Shown: positions 1 to 7,183, counted from the stretch's first letter. The stretch is 8,968 bases of DNA from Emcibacter sp. (GCA_023142175.1 JAGLJX010000069.1:1-8968); one strand, 5' to 3'. Numbers and translations: made by a program. Notes: a model not told the origin generated them from the sequence alone.

Positions 1-915
1 GGCCTGTTTCAGGCGGAAGATATTTTTGCCGCTGCGGTGGTGGCCGGGGCGATGAGTATTGATGCGCTCATGGGAAGTGTTGCCCCTTTTGATGCCCGTA
101 TTCATGCCGCCCGCCGTCAGCCGGGACAGATGGCGGTGGCACCGAAATATCTTGATCTGCTGAAAGGCAGCGGCATTATGCGCTCGCATATTGATTGCGG
201 AAAGGTGCAGGATCCCTATTCCCTGCGTTGTCAGCCACAGGTCATGGGCGCTTGTCTTGATATTATCAATAATGCCGCCCGCACCCTTCATATTGAAGCC
301 AACGCCACAACCGACAACCCGTTGATTTTTGAGAATGGCGATGTTATTTCCGGCGGTAATTTTCACGCCGAGCCAGTGGCTTTTGCCGCCGATACGCTGG
401 CATTAGCCATCTGTGAAATTGCCGCCATCTCAGAACGGCGGCTTGCCTTTCTGATCGATCCGAAAATGAGTAATCTTCCGGCCTTTTTGGTTCGGGACAG
501 CGGCATTAATTCGGGCTTTATGATCGCACAGGTCACGGCGGCGGCTCTGGTATCGGAAAATAAAAGCTTTGCCCATCCCGCAAGTGTGGACAGTATTCCC
601 ACCAGCGCCAATCAGGAAGACCATGTGAGCATGGCAACTTTCGGTGCGCGGCGTCTGGGCGATATGGCCTTTAACAGCGCCAATGTGGTCGCTATAGAAT
701 TGCTGGCGGCAGCACAGGGCATAGACTTTCGGTCACCTGAAAAAACATCGAGGATTTTACAGCAAATGTGTGTTAAAATACGCACCAAGGCCGCCTATTA
801 TAATCAGGATAGGTATTTCGCTCCTGATATTGAGGCCATCACTATATTTGTAAAAGAGGGTGCTTTTTCTGGCCCTATACTAGACATATTACCGTCAGGG
901 AAAAAGCGGTTGTGA
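1..915 (+). CDS. hutH: Histidine ammonia-lyase, C-terminal part (5' end cut by window edge)
   Basis: HutH removes ammonia from L-histidine to give urocanate, the first step of cytoplasmic histidine degradation. The frame is open from base 1, so about 304 codons of a usual ~510 are seen and the N-terminal third, with the Ala-Ser-Gly that forms the MIO cofactor, lies outside. Family signatures are clear. [14 protein letters not shown] is encoded around 208-249; its Gln, Tyr and Arg match active-site Q277, Y280 and R283 of the Pseudomonas putida enzyme. SGGNFHAEP follows (Phe equivalent to F329), then [11 protein letters not shown] with the Glu equivalent to E414. The end, with APDIEA and a final LLPS-like segment, has normal family length. 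The TGA stop overlaps the hutG GTG start by 4 nt, so the two are translationally coupled. Other aromatic ammonia-lyases are less likely given the motifs and the hutG neighbour. Confidence 0.96.
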   Translation, partial: GLFQAEDIFAAAVVAGAMSIDALMGSVAPFDARIHAARRQPGQMAVAPKYLDLLKGSGIMRSHIDCGKVQDPYSLRCQPQVMGACLDIINNAARTLHIEANATTDNPLIFENGDVISGGNFHAEPVAFAADTLALAICEIAAISERRLAFLIDPKMSNLPAFLVRDSGINSGFMIAQVTAAALVSENKSFAHPASVDSIPTSANQEDHVSMATFGARRLGDMAFNSANVVAIELLAAAQGIDFRSPEKTSRILQQMCVKIRTKAAYYNQDRYFAPDIEAITIFVKEGAFSGPILDILPSGKKRL

Positions 916-1724
916 CAGAATTTTTGTTTCATTTCATACAGAGAGATGGCCCGCTTCTGGTTAGTATGCCCCATGTGGGAACGCAAATTCCGGAATCTAT
1001 CGCGGGGCGTCTGACGACAGAATCAGGCCAGCTTACTGATACGGACTGGCATCTGGACTGGTTATATGATTTTCTTGAAGACAGGGGCATTTCCGTTCTG
1101 ATGGCCAATTACAATCGTACGGTCATTGACCTGAACCGGGATGCGGGTGGCGGTATACTATATCCGGGAAAAAGCGAAACTGAGCTTTGCCCAGTAACAA
1201 GTTTTGACAATAAACCACTTTACAAGACGGGGTGTGAGCCGAGCGAAAAGGAAATTCTGCACCGGAAACAAATCTATTGGCAGCCGTATCATGACAAGTT
1301 ACGCAGCAGTCTGGACTGGGTAAAAAAACAATACGGCTATGCCATGTTATGGGAGGCTCATTCCATACGCAGTCATGTACCGCGCTTCTTTGAGGGCCAG
1401 CTGCCGGATCTAAATCTAGGGAACGGCGATGGGACAAGTTGCAGCCCTGCCTTGGCGGAGGAACTATTATCTATTGCGGAAGCCTCGCCCTATAGCGCCG
1501 TGCTGAACGGACGGTTCAAGGGCGGGTACATCACCCGTCACTACGGCGACCCTGCGCAAAATATCCATGCTATTCAGATGGAAATATCGCAGGCAACCTA
1601 TATGGACGGCGCCCCCGCCTTTTTATTCAGGGAGGATCTGGCCGATTACCTGCGCCCCACCCTGAAAGATATGATTGACTATTTCCTACAATACGACGTC
1701 ATAGAAAATAAACCCGACGCCTAG
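912..1724 (+). CDS. hutG: N-formylglutamate deformylase
   Basis: This 270-residue protein belongs to the N-formylglutamate amidohydrolase family, which hydrolyses N-formyl-L-glutamate to glutamate and formate, the last step of the five-step hut pathway. Family blocks appear in order: [15 protein letters not shown] (residues 14-28), [10 protein letters not shown] (45-54), [11 protein letters not shown] (67-77), [12 protein letters not shown] (83-94), a PYHDKL block (125-130), [15 protein letters not shown] (146-160), and [15 protein letters not shown] (200-214) followed by [14 protein letters not shown]. Start is GTG at 912, inside the hutH stop (GTGA overlap), with AGGG at 897-900 as a loosely spaced ribosome site; the first family block begins only 13 residues later, so no longer form is expected. 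Having HutG implies the route via formiminoglutamate deiminase (HutF), which is not in the window. The 3' end overlaps the opposing transporter gene by 39 bp. Confidence 0.93.
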   Translation: MTEFLFHFIQRDGPLLVSMPHVGTQIPESIAGRLTTESGQLTDTDWHLDWLYDFLEDRGISVLMANYNRTVIDLNRDAGGGILYPGKSETELCPVTSFDNKPLYKTGCEPSEKEILHRKQIYWQPYHDKLRSSLDWVKKQYGYAMLWEAHSIRSHVPRFFEGQLPDLNLGNGDGTSCSPALAEELLSIAEASPYSAVLNGRFKGGYITRHYGDPAQNIHAIQMEISQATYMDGAPAFLFREDLADYLRPTLKDMIDYFLQYDVIENKPDA

Positions 1725-3056
1725 CGGAACCACAAAGCGCACCAGCAGGAACCAGATTTTAAACAGGATTGAATCGCCCAGTCCCATTTCCTCCAATGTC
1801 ACAGACCGTTTGATAGACCAGCCAACAAAGACTGATACCAGCAAACCATTGAGCAGCATAAAGACATTGGCGGCGAGGTAATTTATCACGCCTTCAATAT
1901 TCATGCCTGCGAAAATGGGCAGAAAGTCAAGCGGGTGAACATCCTTTAGGATATTGTTGGACAGGGCGACAAAAACACCGACAAACCAGAATGCCGCGCC
2001 AGTATAAATGGCGGCACGACTGCGCTTGAGGGTTCCCTCTTGCGATAATTGGGCCACCATAGGCTCCAGAAGGGAGATAGTGGATGTGACCGCGGCAAAA
2101 GCCAGCAGCAGGAAGAACAGCAGACCAAATATCTGCCCAATACCACCCATGTCATTAAAGACTATCGGCAGGGTGACAAACACTAGCCCCGGCCCCGAAG
2201 CATGGTCAATACCGAAAGCAAACACGATGGGAAAGATGGCAAATCCCGCGAGCAATGCGACAAATGTATCGGCAAAGGCGACACCCACCGCCATTTTTGG
2301 GATGGAAATATCGCGGGTCAGATAAGAGCCATAAACCATGATCGCGCCACTACCCAGAGACAGGGAGAAAAATGCCTGCCCCGCCGCCATCAGCACCAGT
2401 TCCGGCGTAATCTTGGAAAAATCCGGGGTGAACATAAAGTCGAAACTTTTAGCAAAATCACCGGTGATTGAGGCATAAAGCACCAGTACCACTAGAATGG
2501 TAAACAAGGCCGGCATCAGGATTCTTACCGTGGTTTCCAACCCTGATTTTAACCCACGGGCCACGATGCCGACCGTGATGCCAACAGACAATGTCATCCA
2601 GAAGATCAGTTTAGCCGGGCTGTCCTGTAATTCCTGAAAAATTCTTGCGGAATCGCCCTCTTTCAAATCATTGAAAGATCCGATGCCCATGCCAATGGCA
2701 TAATCAATGGTCCATCCGGCAACCACAGAGTAGAAAGTTAAAATTCCAAGCGGCACCAGCAAGTATGACCAGCCAAGAGCGTTCCATAATTTTTGAGCCA
2801 TAGAGCCGCGGCCAAAAGTCTGAATGGCGCTTAGGGGCGGCTTTTGGGTGCTGCGCCCGATCATAAGTTCAGACATTAACAGCGGAATACCAAATACGAT
2901 GACAATTGCCAGATATATCAGCACAAATGCCCCGCCGCCATTTTCGGCAACAACGTAAGGAAAGCGCCATATATTACCAAGTCCCACGGCGCTGCCAACG
3001 GCGGCCAGAAGAAAGGTAAATCCAGATGACCAATTTTCATGTTTTTCGGCTTGCAT
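1686..3056 (-). CDS. Sodium-dependent amino-acid transporter, NSS/SNF (LeuT-like) family
   Basis: This 456-residue inner-membrane protein is a neurotransmitter:sodium symporter family member; the family imports amino acids or amines with Na+. Its length matches shorter bacterial members such as MhsT and Tyt1 rather than LeuT (~519). TM1 carries GSAVGLGNIWRFP (residues 21-33), where Asn28 and Arg31 match LeuT Asn27 (sodium site 1) and Arg30 (gate), followed by AENGGGAF. The unwound TM6 segment is SLSLGSGAIMVYGSY (231-245). TM8 has AAVTSTISLLEP, where Thr324 and Ser325 match LeuT sodium-site-2 T354/S355. Start ATG at 3056 has a GAGGG site 9 nt upstream. Substrate cannot be read from sequence; the hut neighbour and the divergent Lrp-type regulator make an amino acid likely, and histidine a guess. 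The gene converges on hutG with overlapping coding ends. Confidence 0.93.
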   Translation of the reverse strand: MQAEKHENWSSGFTFLLAAVGSAVGLGNIWRFPYVVAENGGGAFVLIYLAIVIVFGIPLLMSELMIGRSTQKPPLSAIQTFGRGSMAQKLWNALGWSYLLVPLGILTFYSVVAGWTIDYAIGMGIGSFNDLKEGDSARIFQELQDSPAKLIFWMTLSVGITVGIVARGLKSGLETTVRILMPALFTILVVLVLYASITGDFAKSFDFMFTPDFSKITPELVLMAAGQAFFSLSLGSGAIMVYGSYLTRDISIPKMAVGVAFADTFVALLAGFAIFPIVFAFGIDHASGPGLVFVTLPIVFNDMGGIGQIFGLLFFLLLAFAAVTSTISLLEPMVAQLSQEGTLKRSRAAIYTGAAFWFVGVFVALSNNILKDVHPLDFLPIFAGMNIEGVINYLAANVFMLLNGLLVSVFVGWSIKRSVTLEEMGLGDSILFKIWFLLVRFVVPLGVGFIFYDVVL

Positions 3057-3058
3057 AT

Positions 3059-3418
3059 CTAAAATCCCTCGTTTTTATTCTTTATTATTATGTGAAACGC
3101 ATATTGATTCAGAGCCTGCCGGACATCTCCCATGATTTCTTCTGACGGGTCTGAATCAACTTCTATGGTGGTGACAGTACCATATGTTTTATCAGGTTCC
3201 ACAGAAATTTTCAGGGTCATATTAAAATCTGCAAAGGCATCCTGAAACGCGCGTTTCATCGTATCCTGTTTTAAAAGCGGGTTGAAAGTTTTGCCGACAG
3301 CCGTCAGCGGTAGTGCCGCAATCAGATATATTTCTTTTGGCACCGCCATTGGTTCTGCAATATTGTTTTTGATGAAGGCAAGAATATCTGCAATAGCATA
3401 ATATGCCGGAAGAAATGA
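3059..3418 (-). pseudogene. Remnant of an acyl-CoA synthetase (AMP-binding enzyme) C-terminal domain
   Basis: The frame contains AVPKEIYLIAALPLTAVGKT, encoded just after an ATG at 3349. This closely resembles the C-terminal AMP-binding signature (PKEIY-I-ALPLTAVGKIFKP), whose lysine is needed for adenylation. The rest reads like the normal C-terminus of long bacterial acyl-CoA synthetases, including YGTVTTIEV and a final short helix and strand. Similarity continues upstream of the ATG in the same frame (ADILAFIKNNIAEP, 3388 down to 3350), then fades, and a TAA stands at 3452-3454. The ~500-residue N-terminal adenylation domain is absent and the lrp gene begins immediately beyond, so this looks like the tail left by a deletion. 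An intact 96-residue ORF from the ATG at 3349 could still be translated, though that start has no clear ribosome site. A working stand-alone C-terminal domain is possible but less likely. Confidence 0.72.
3066..3070 (-). promoter_or_regulatory. Ribosome binding site of the NSS transporter, inside the acyl-CoA synthetase remnant
   Basis: GAGGG on the minus strand lies 9 nt before the transporter ATG (3056). It sits within the last codons of the acyl-CoA synthetase fragment, so that segment also serves as transporter leader whether or not the fragment is translated. Confidence 0.6.
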
Positions 3419-3425
3419 ATGGTAA
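3398..3425 (-). promoter_or_regulatory. Candidate sigma-70-like promoter reading toward the NSS transporter
   Basis: On the minus strand TTACCA (3425-3420) and TATTAT (3403-3398) are separated by 16 nt, a reasonable -35/-10 pair. It lies upstream of the acyl-CoA synthetase fragment and transporter and downstream of the divergent lrp start, where a transporter promoter is expected. The region is AT-rich, so chance matches are likely. I found no convincing Lrp operator and no clear promoter for lrp itself. Confidence 0.25.
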
Positions 3426-3479
3426 TTTTCTTCGGTATATTTTCTTGCAATTTAACGGTTTATTCGGCATTTTAAGGTC

Positions 3480-3905
3480 ATGGATGCGACGGATCAAAAA
3501 TTAATAAACCTGCTGAAAAACAATGGCCGGGAAAGCACTACGGCACTGGCACGGATGCTGGGCCTGTCCCGTTCCACGGTTCAGGACCGCATATCCCGCC
3601 TTGAAGATCGGGGTGTTATTGCGGGCTATACTATCCGTTTTGATGAGAATTATAACAAACACCAGATCACGGCCCATGTGCTGATGCTGTTGAATCCTAA
3701 ATTTTCCGATCAGATATTGCAGAATTTAAAAAAAATACCGCTAATCAAGGCTGTATATGCCGTTAGCGGTATTTATGACATGATTGTTCTGGTTACAGCA
3801 GAAACAACAGAGGAAATAGACAGGACGCTGGATGAAATAGGCCGGATGGAAGGGATCAAAAAAACAACCTCCTCTATTGTTTTGTCGACAAAATTTGAAA
3901 TTTAG
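3480..3905 (+). CDS. Lrp/AsnC-family transcriptional regulator
   Basis: At 141 residues this is close to the usual length for single-unit Lrp/AsnC regulators, which bind DNA as dimers to octamers and often sense amino acids. The start MDATDQKLINLL is the typical family opening. The helix-turn-helix covers about residues 18-45, with LARMLGLSRSTVQDRI as its core, followed by LEDRGVIAGY. The ligand-binding RAM domain covers about residues 62-140 and has the conserved VSGIYDMIV segment (95-103), with the Gly and Asp that shape the effector site. The best purine-rich sequence (AAGG, 3474-3477) is only 2 nt from the ATG, and no other in-frame start exists before an upstream stop, so initiation may be weak. 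It is divergent from the transporter, its probable target. Its stop overlaps the end of the convergent phosphatase gene by 4 nt. Confidence 0.93.
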   Translation: MDATDQKLINLLKNNGRESTTALARMLGLSRSTVQDRISRLEDRGVIAGYTIRFDENYNKHQITAHVLMLLNPKFSDQILQNLKKIPLIKAVYAVSGIYDMIVLVTAETTEEIDRTLDEIGRMEGIKKTTSSIVLSTKFEI

Positions 3906-5143
3906 AGCCTCTTCAATGTTACCGCCGTCAGGTCATCCCTGAGCGGGCGGATTACCAGCATATTAAAACTTTTAAGAAGCCGGTTCAGGAAGGTCTGATC
4001 CGGGCTGACATTGACGCTTGTCTCCTGACATATTTTCTGGAAATACTCATGACCGATCATTCGGCCTTTCTGGATCTGGCTTTCGGTAAGTACATCGCTA
4101 TAAAGGAAAAGCAACTCGTCTTTTTCAAAAGAAACTTCACGATTTTCATAGGTGGCATCTTCTATCATGCCAAGGGGAAAACCAGACGGGTCCAGACAAG
4201 TCAGTTCGCGTGTTCCCAGCGTTAATTTCAAAGGGGCGGTCGAGGCCGCAGCCGCGTAGGTAAAACTGTCTCGTTTAATATCAACGAAGCCGCACAGCAT
4301 GGTGGCATATTGCTCGGTGGGCAGTAATTTGAACAAGTCCCGGTTTAGTTTTTCCAGATATTCTGCGGGCGTGGTATTCTTACCAGCGGGGTTTTTATAA
4401 TTTGAGATCAGGGAATGGATACGGAAAGTATTTATGGAAGCCGAGATACCATGGCCAGAAAAATCAACAATATAAATAAAGATACGGTCCGCGTCGACAA
4501 TGTCGACACCCCAGAAATCACCTCCCAGTTCATTGGAAGATTCATATCTGGACTCAATGTTTATTTTGTGGCTTTTCTGAATATTAGCCAGTTGAGATAA
4601 TTCTGGCATAAGGGCATCCTGCATGGTGCGGGCAATTTCCAGATCACGGGTCAATCGCAGATAATTTTGCTTTAACCCTTCCACCATCCGGGCATATTCC
4701 AAATGCATATAGACGCGGTTCTGGACTTCTCTTTCAGATACAGGTTTTGAGAAAATATCGGTGACACCGGCATCATAAATCTCGGCCCGTTCCTCCGGCT
4801 CATGCTGGATGGTGTGGGCGATGATGGGAGTGTTTCTGAATTGCGACATTTCCCGTAACTGACGGCAAATCTCCATTCCATCAATATTTGGCATCAGGAT
4901 GTCAAGAATGATTAAATCTGGTTTCAGGTCACAGGCCTTTTGCAGTGCTTCATGGCCATCATTGGCAAAATGCAGATCATTAAAGCCATACTGCTTTAAA
5001 ATAATAGATATCATATGGCAATGAAGTTGATCATCATCAACAATAAGGATTATGCTTTCAAAAATATTTTCTGAAATGCTGCCGAATTCGGAATTTTTCG
5101 GTTTGGAAATAGATAGGTTTTTATAGATAGATGAAAGTTCCAT
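3902..5143 (-). CDS. Response regulator with PP2C/RsbU-type serine phosphatase output
   Basis: The 413-residue protein has a receiver domain (about residues 31-150) and a SpoIIE/RsbU-type PP2C phosphatase domain (about 195-412), joined by a helical linker (150-190) probably forming a dimer coiled coil. The receiver is complete: acidic pocket D36-D38, phospho-acceptor D81 in LDILMPNIDGM, T111 and K133. In the phosphatase, metal-binding acidic residues are present: GGDFW (D209), IVDFSGHG (D227), YSDVLTE (D350) and LRDDLTAV (D403/D404). The usual NAGH motif is replaced by AAAAST around 297-302. Family logic says it dephosphorylates a phosphoserine on a STAS antagonist, here most likely the gene 8 nt upstream, when its receiver is phosphorylated. 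No C-terminal HATPase kinase domain follows, unlike P. aeruginosa HsbR. The ribosome site is weak, so coupling to the upstream gene is likely. It is the last gene of the chemotaxis operon. Confidence 0.9.
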   Translation of the reverse strand: MELSSIYKNLSISKPKNSEFGSISENIFESIILIVDDDQLHCHMISIILKQYGFNDLHFANDGHEALQKACDLKPDLIILDILMPNIDGMEICRQLREMSQFRNTPIIAHTIQHEPEERAEIYDAGVTDIFSKPVSEREVQNRVYMHLEYARMVEGLKQNYLRLTRDLEIARTMQDALMPELSQLANIQKSHKINIESRYESSNELGGDFWGVDIVDADRIFIYIVDFSGHGISASINTFRIHSLISNYKNPAGKNTTPAEYLEKLNRDLFKLLPTEQYATMLCGFVDIKRDSFTYAAAASTAPLKLTLGTRELTCLDPSGFPLGMIEDATYENREVSFEKDELLFLYSDVLTESQIQKGRMIGHEYFQKICQETSVNVSPDQTFLNRLLKSFNMLVIRPLRDDLTAVTLKRL

Positions 5144-5151
5144 GGCTTAAT

Positions 5152-5460
5152 TTAATCATTTACGATATTGAACATCTGATCAAAGCGCGCCACATTAAAC
5201 ATACGCAAAACCTGTCCTTTGGGTGCTTTTAAGATCAAATTTGATGATGTTTTCAGGGTTTCATCCCGTGCCAGCAATAACATCCCCAGTCCCGCAGAAT
5301 CAATGAATTCCACTTCAGACAGATTGAAGATATTGCATGTTGAACTGCTTGCGACCATGTGCTTCACCATTTTCTTAAAGCGGTACAGATCGGAAAATGT
5401 AATTTTTTCACTCAATGTCGCCTCAAATAAATCTTCTTTTATGTCAATTAGATATTCCAT
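5152..5460 (-). CDS. STAS-domain anti-sigma-factor antagonist
   Basis: The protein is 102 residues from the ATG at 5460; the TTG just upstream (5463) leaves only 3 nt to the GAGGA ribosome site, so the ATG is preferred. It is a single STAS domain, the fold of SpoIIAA, RsbV and HsbA. The signature FNLSEVEFIDSAGLGMLL contains the predicted phosphorylated serine at residue 55, at the start of the second helix. In known systems the unphosphorylated antagonist binds an anti-sigma factor/kinase or another partner, and phosphorylation releases it. Lying directly upstream of a REC-PP2C phosphatase and behind the chemotaxis genes, it is the natural substrate of that phosphatase. The matching serine kinase is not in the window. 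Confidence 0.9.
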   Translation of the reverse strand: MEYLIDIKEDLFEATLSEKITFSDLYRFKKMVKHMVASSSTCNIFNLSEVEFIDSAGLGMLLLARDETLKTSSNLILKAPKGQVLRMFNVARFDQMFNIVND

Positions 5461-5466
5461 CAAAAG

Positions 5467-5471
5467 TCCTC
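5467..5471 (-). promoter_or_regulatory. Ribosome binding site deciding the STAS start
   Basis: GAGGA on the minus strand lies 6 nt before the ATG at 5460 but only 3 nt before the alternative TTG at 5463, which supports the ATG. Confidence 0.6.
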
Positions 5472-5474
5472 ACG

Positions 5475-6110
5475 CTAAAAAAATTCAATGTCGGTAAAAT
5501 CATCTTCACTTTTATGGCTTGTTTCACTGTCGTTACCAGCCCCCCCCATGAACATTCGCAGGATGTAATCCTGATCTAGTTCCCGGTAAGCCGCTTCCTG
5601 AATTAGGTTGTTTAGAATATTCTTATTATTTTCTGAAATGGTTACTTTGTTCTTTATATTTCCGGGGGTTTGGTCATTCTCAAGGGATTCAGATAAATTC
5701 ACCAATATATTGAGCGCGACGGATATGGCGTGCATAAGTTGACGGGCGCGGTCCTGAAACTGCATAGTATATATCATTCGGTTTACATTCTCATGGGAGT
5801 TGGCGGATACCTCCGCACTTTCCCGCAGCATTTTATGAACCTTTTCTTTGACCGACCCAACATCATCCGTTTTTTCTTCTTGCAACAGGTCACACGCCAT
5901 GGTCATGTCGTTGACCTGTTCTCTGGAATATTTCACCAGTTCCATGAATTCATCGGACAGATTAACAATGCTATTTTCCACAAGATCAGAAATCTGGAGG
6001 ATTTCCTGCGCTATATTAACCAGAGTAAATTGCCTGATTTCCCGTAGATCTTCTACGGGCATATGGGCCGTATAATCTATCTTGGCCTTGGGGGTGGGAA
6101 TACCGATCAT
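5475..6110 (-). CDS. Helical chemotaxis-operon protein with CheZ-like DxxxQ motif, putative CheY-P phosphatase
   Basis: This 211-residue protein is soluble and mostly helical, with no signal peptide or membrane segment. Helices are likely around residues 20-80, 85-145 and 155-188. The central stretch YTMQFQDRARQLMHAI (114-129) carries Asp120 and Gln124 spaced as DxxxQ, the catalytic spacing of CheZ (Asp143/Gln147 in E. coli), within a QFQD context seen in distant CheZ-like proteins. After a polar linker (190-204) it ends in an acidic-aromatic tail, DDFTDIEFF; E. coli CheZ likewise ends in a tethered acidic/hydrophobic CheY-binding peptide. Its ATG overlaps the cheB TGA by 4 nt. I infer a CheZ-like role in signal termination. 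The alternative is an uncharacterised helical adaptor or receptor-signalling-domain-like protein. An 8-base G tract lies near the 3' end of the coding strand. Confidence 0.45.
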   Translation of the reverse strand: MIGIPTPKAKIDYTAHMPVEDLREIRQFTLVNIAQEILQISDLVENSIVNLSDEFMELVKYSREQVNDMTMACDLLQEEKTDDVGSVKEKVHKMLRESAEVSANSHENVNRMIYTMQFQDRARQLMHAISVALNILVNLSESLENDQTPGNIKNKVTISENNKNILNNLIQEAAYRELDQDYILRMFMGGAGNDSETSHKSEDDFTDIEFF

Positions 6111-7171
6111 ACCGCTGCTGCTTTCCTGATTGTAGCTTTGCTGGCACAGGACTGGATTATCTCCCGTGCCATCTGAGACAGGGCCACCTGCCGCTCTACG
6201 GCGCCCGCCATCATGGCGGCTTTTGGCATACCATAAACGATGGAGCTTGCTTCGTCCTGCCCCAGTGTTGCCGCGCCGGAGTTGCGCATATTTAAAAGTC
6301 CAAGGGAGCCATCTTTACCCATACCGGTTAGGATAACACCAACCGCCTCAGGCCCTATCACATCGGCTACGGAACAGAAAAGCCGGTCCACAGACGGGCG
6401 ATAACTTTCACCCTCTGTATCCTCCGCCACATGGCAGATCAGGCTATAGCCTGATCTTTTCACCGTAATATGCTTGCCACCCTGACCAATATAAACCGTT
6501 CCTGCCAGAAGTTTCTCGCCATGAACGGCTTCCTTCACATTGATGCTACAGGTTTTGTTAACCCGAATGGCAAAACGCTCGGAAAACCCTTTTGAGATAT
6601 GCTGGGCGATGATCACGGGGGGACAATTGTCAGGCAACCTGAGAATGATTTCATATAAGGACTCCACGCCGCCCGTTGATGAGCCTATGGCAATTAGTTT
6701 TCTGCTGTAAAACTCCGGACTGACCATAGGTTTATGGGCCCGGTCGGATGGCTTTTGTCTGCCGCTTTGTCTGATGCGGGCGGTGCTGGCGATCTTGATT
6801 TTCTGAATCAATTCATGGCCGACAACGGTTAAATCCTGATCCAGTGGTTTTGCCACATAATCAACCGCGCCAAGTTCCAGCGCCCGAAGGGTAATATCCG
6901 CCCCCTTTTGGGTCAGGGTGGATACCATAACCACGGGCATGGGCCTGAGCGACATGATTTTCTCCAGAAAGGACAGGCCATCCATCTTGGGCATTTCCAC
7001 GTCCAGCGTCACCACATCCGGGTTTAATTGCTTGATCTTGTCGCGGGCCTCAAACGGGTCTGCGGCTTCACCGATCACATCGATGGAGGGGTCTGTGGAT
7101 ATGATGGATCTGATCATGGTCCTGATCAGGTAAGAATCGTCAATAATCAATAATTTTATTTTTTTCATCAT
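6107..7171 (-). CDS. cheB: Chemotaxis response regulator protein-glutamate methylesterase CheB
   Basis: CheB removes methyl groups from receptor glutamates (and deamidates glutamines in many bacteria), giving adaptation; phosphorylation of its receiver by CheA activates it. Counting from the ATG at 7171, it has 354 residues. The receiver (about 4-120) has acidic D11-D12, phospho-acceptor D57 (LDVEMPKMDG) and K108. The methylesterase domain (about 158-345) has catalytic Ser165 in GSSTGG, His191 in AQHISKGF and Asp287 in GMGKDG, each one residue after E. coli S164, H190 and D286. An ATG at 7177 is in frame, but GAGGG at 7183-7179 would be only 1 nt away; it is 7 nt from 7171. CheD ends 12 nt upstream and the CheZ-like gene overlaps the stop by 4 nt. 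A short basic, alanine-rich tail follows the catalytic domain. Confidence 0.97.
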   Translation of the reverse strand: MMKKIKLLIIDDSYLIRTMIRSIISTDPSIDVIGEAADPFEARDKIKQLNPDVVTLDVEMPKMDGLSFLEKIMSLRPMPVVMVSTLTQKGADITLRALELGAVDYVAKPLDQDLTVVGHELIQKIKIASTARIRQSGRQKPSDRAHKPMVSPEFYSRKLIAIGSSTGGVESLYEIILRLPDNCPPVIIAQHISKGFSERFAIRVNKTCSINVKEAVHGEKLLAGTVYIGQGGKHITVKRSGYSLICHVAEDTEGESYRPSVDRLFCSVADVIGPEAVGVILTGMGKDGSLGLLNMRNSGAATLGQDEASSIVYGMPKAAMMAGAVERQVALSQMAREIIQSCASKATIRKAAAV

Positions 7172-7178
7172 TATCATT

Positions 7179-7183
7179 CCCTC
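7179..7183 (-). promoter_or_regulatory. Ribosome binding site deciding the cheB start
   Basis: GAGGG on the minus strand lies 7 nt before ATG 7171 and just 1 nt before the upstream ATG 7177. The downstream ATG (or the next one at 7168) is therefore the likelier start. Confidence 0.6.

Noticed and set aside
1123..1437. Minus-strand open frame of 104 codons inside hutG
   Set aside because: It is antisense to conserved hutG motifs and has no recognisable protein features; it is a shadow of the real gene.
3445..3473. TTGCAA at 3445-3450 as a -35 box for lrp
   Set aside because: At 16-18 nt spacing there is no acceptable -10 box, so no promoter was called.
3350..3480. Search for a frameshifted upstream part of the acyl-CoA synthetase in the other two minus-strand frames
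   Set aside because: Neither frame shows adenylation-domain motifs, so a simple frameshift does not explain the fragment; deletion is more likely.
3222..3497. Minus-strand open frame of 91 codons overlapping the acyl-CoA synthetase fragment and crossing the lrp start
   Set aside because: It runs in another frame across clear acyl-CoA synthetase coding sequence, has a cysteine- and arginine-rich composition unlike a real protein, and shows no family motif.
3880..3893. Perfect palindrome as a Rho-independent terminator
   Set aside because: It has no loop or GC-rich stem and no T tract placed correctly for either gene, so it is not a convincing terminator.
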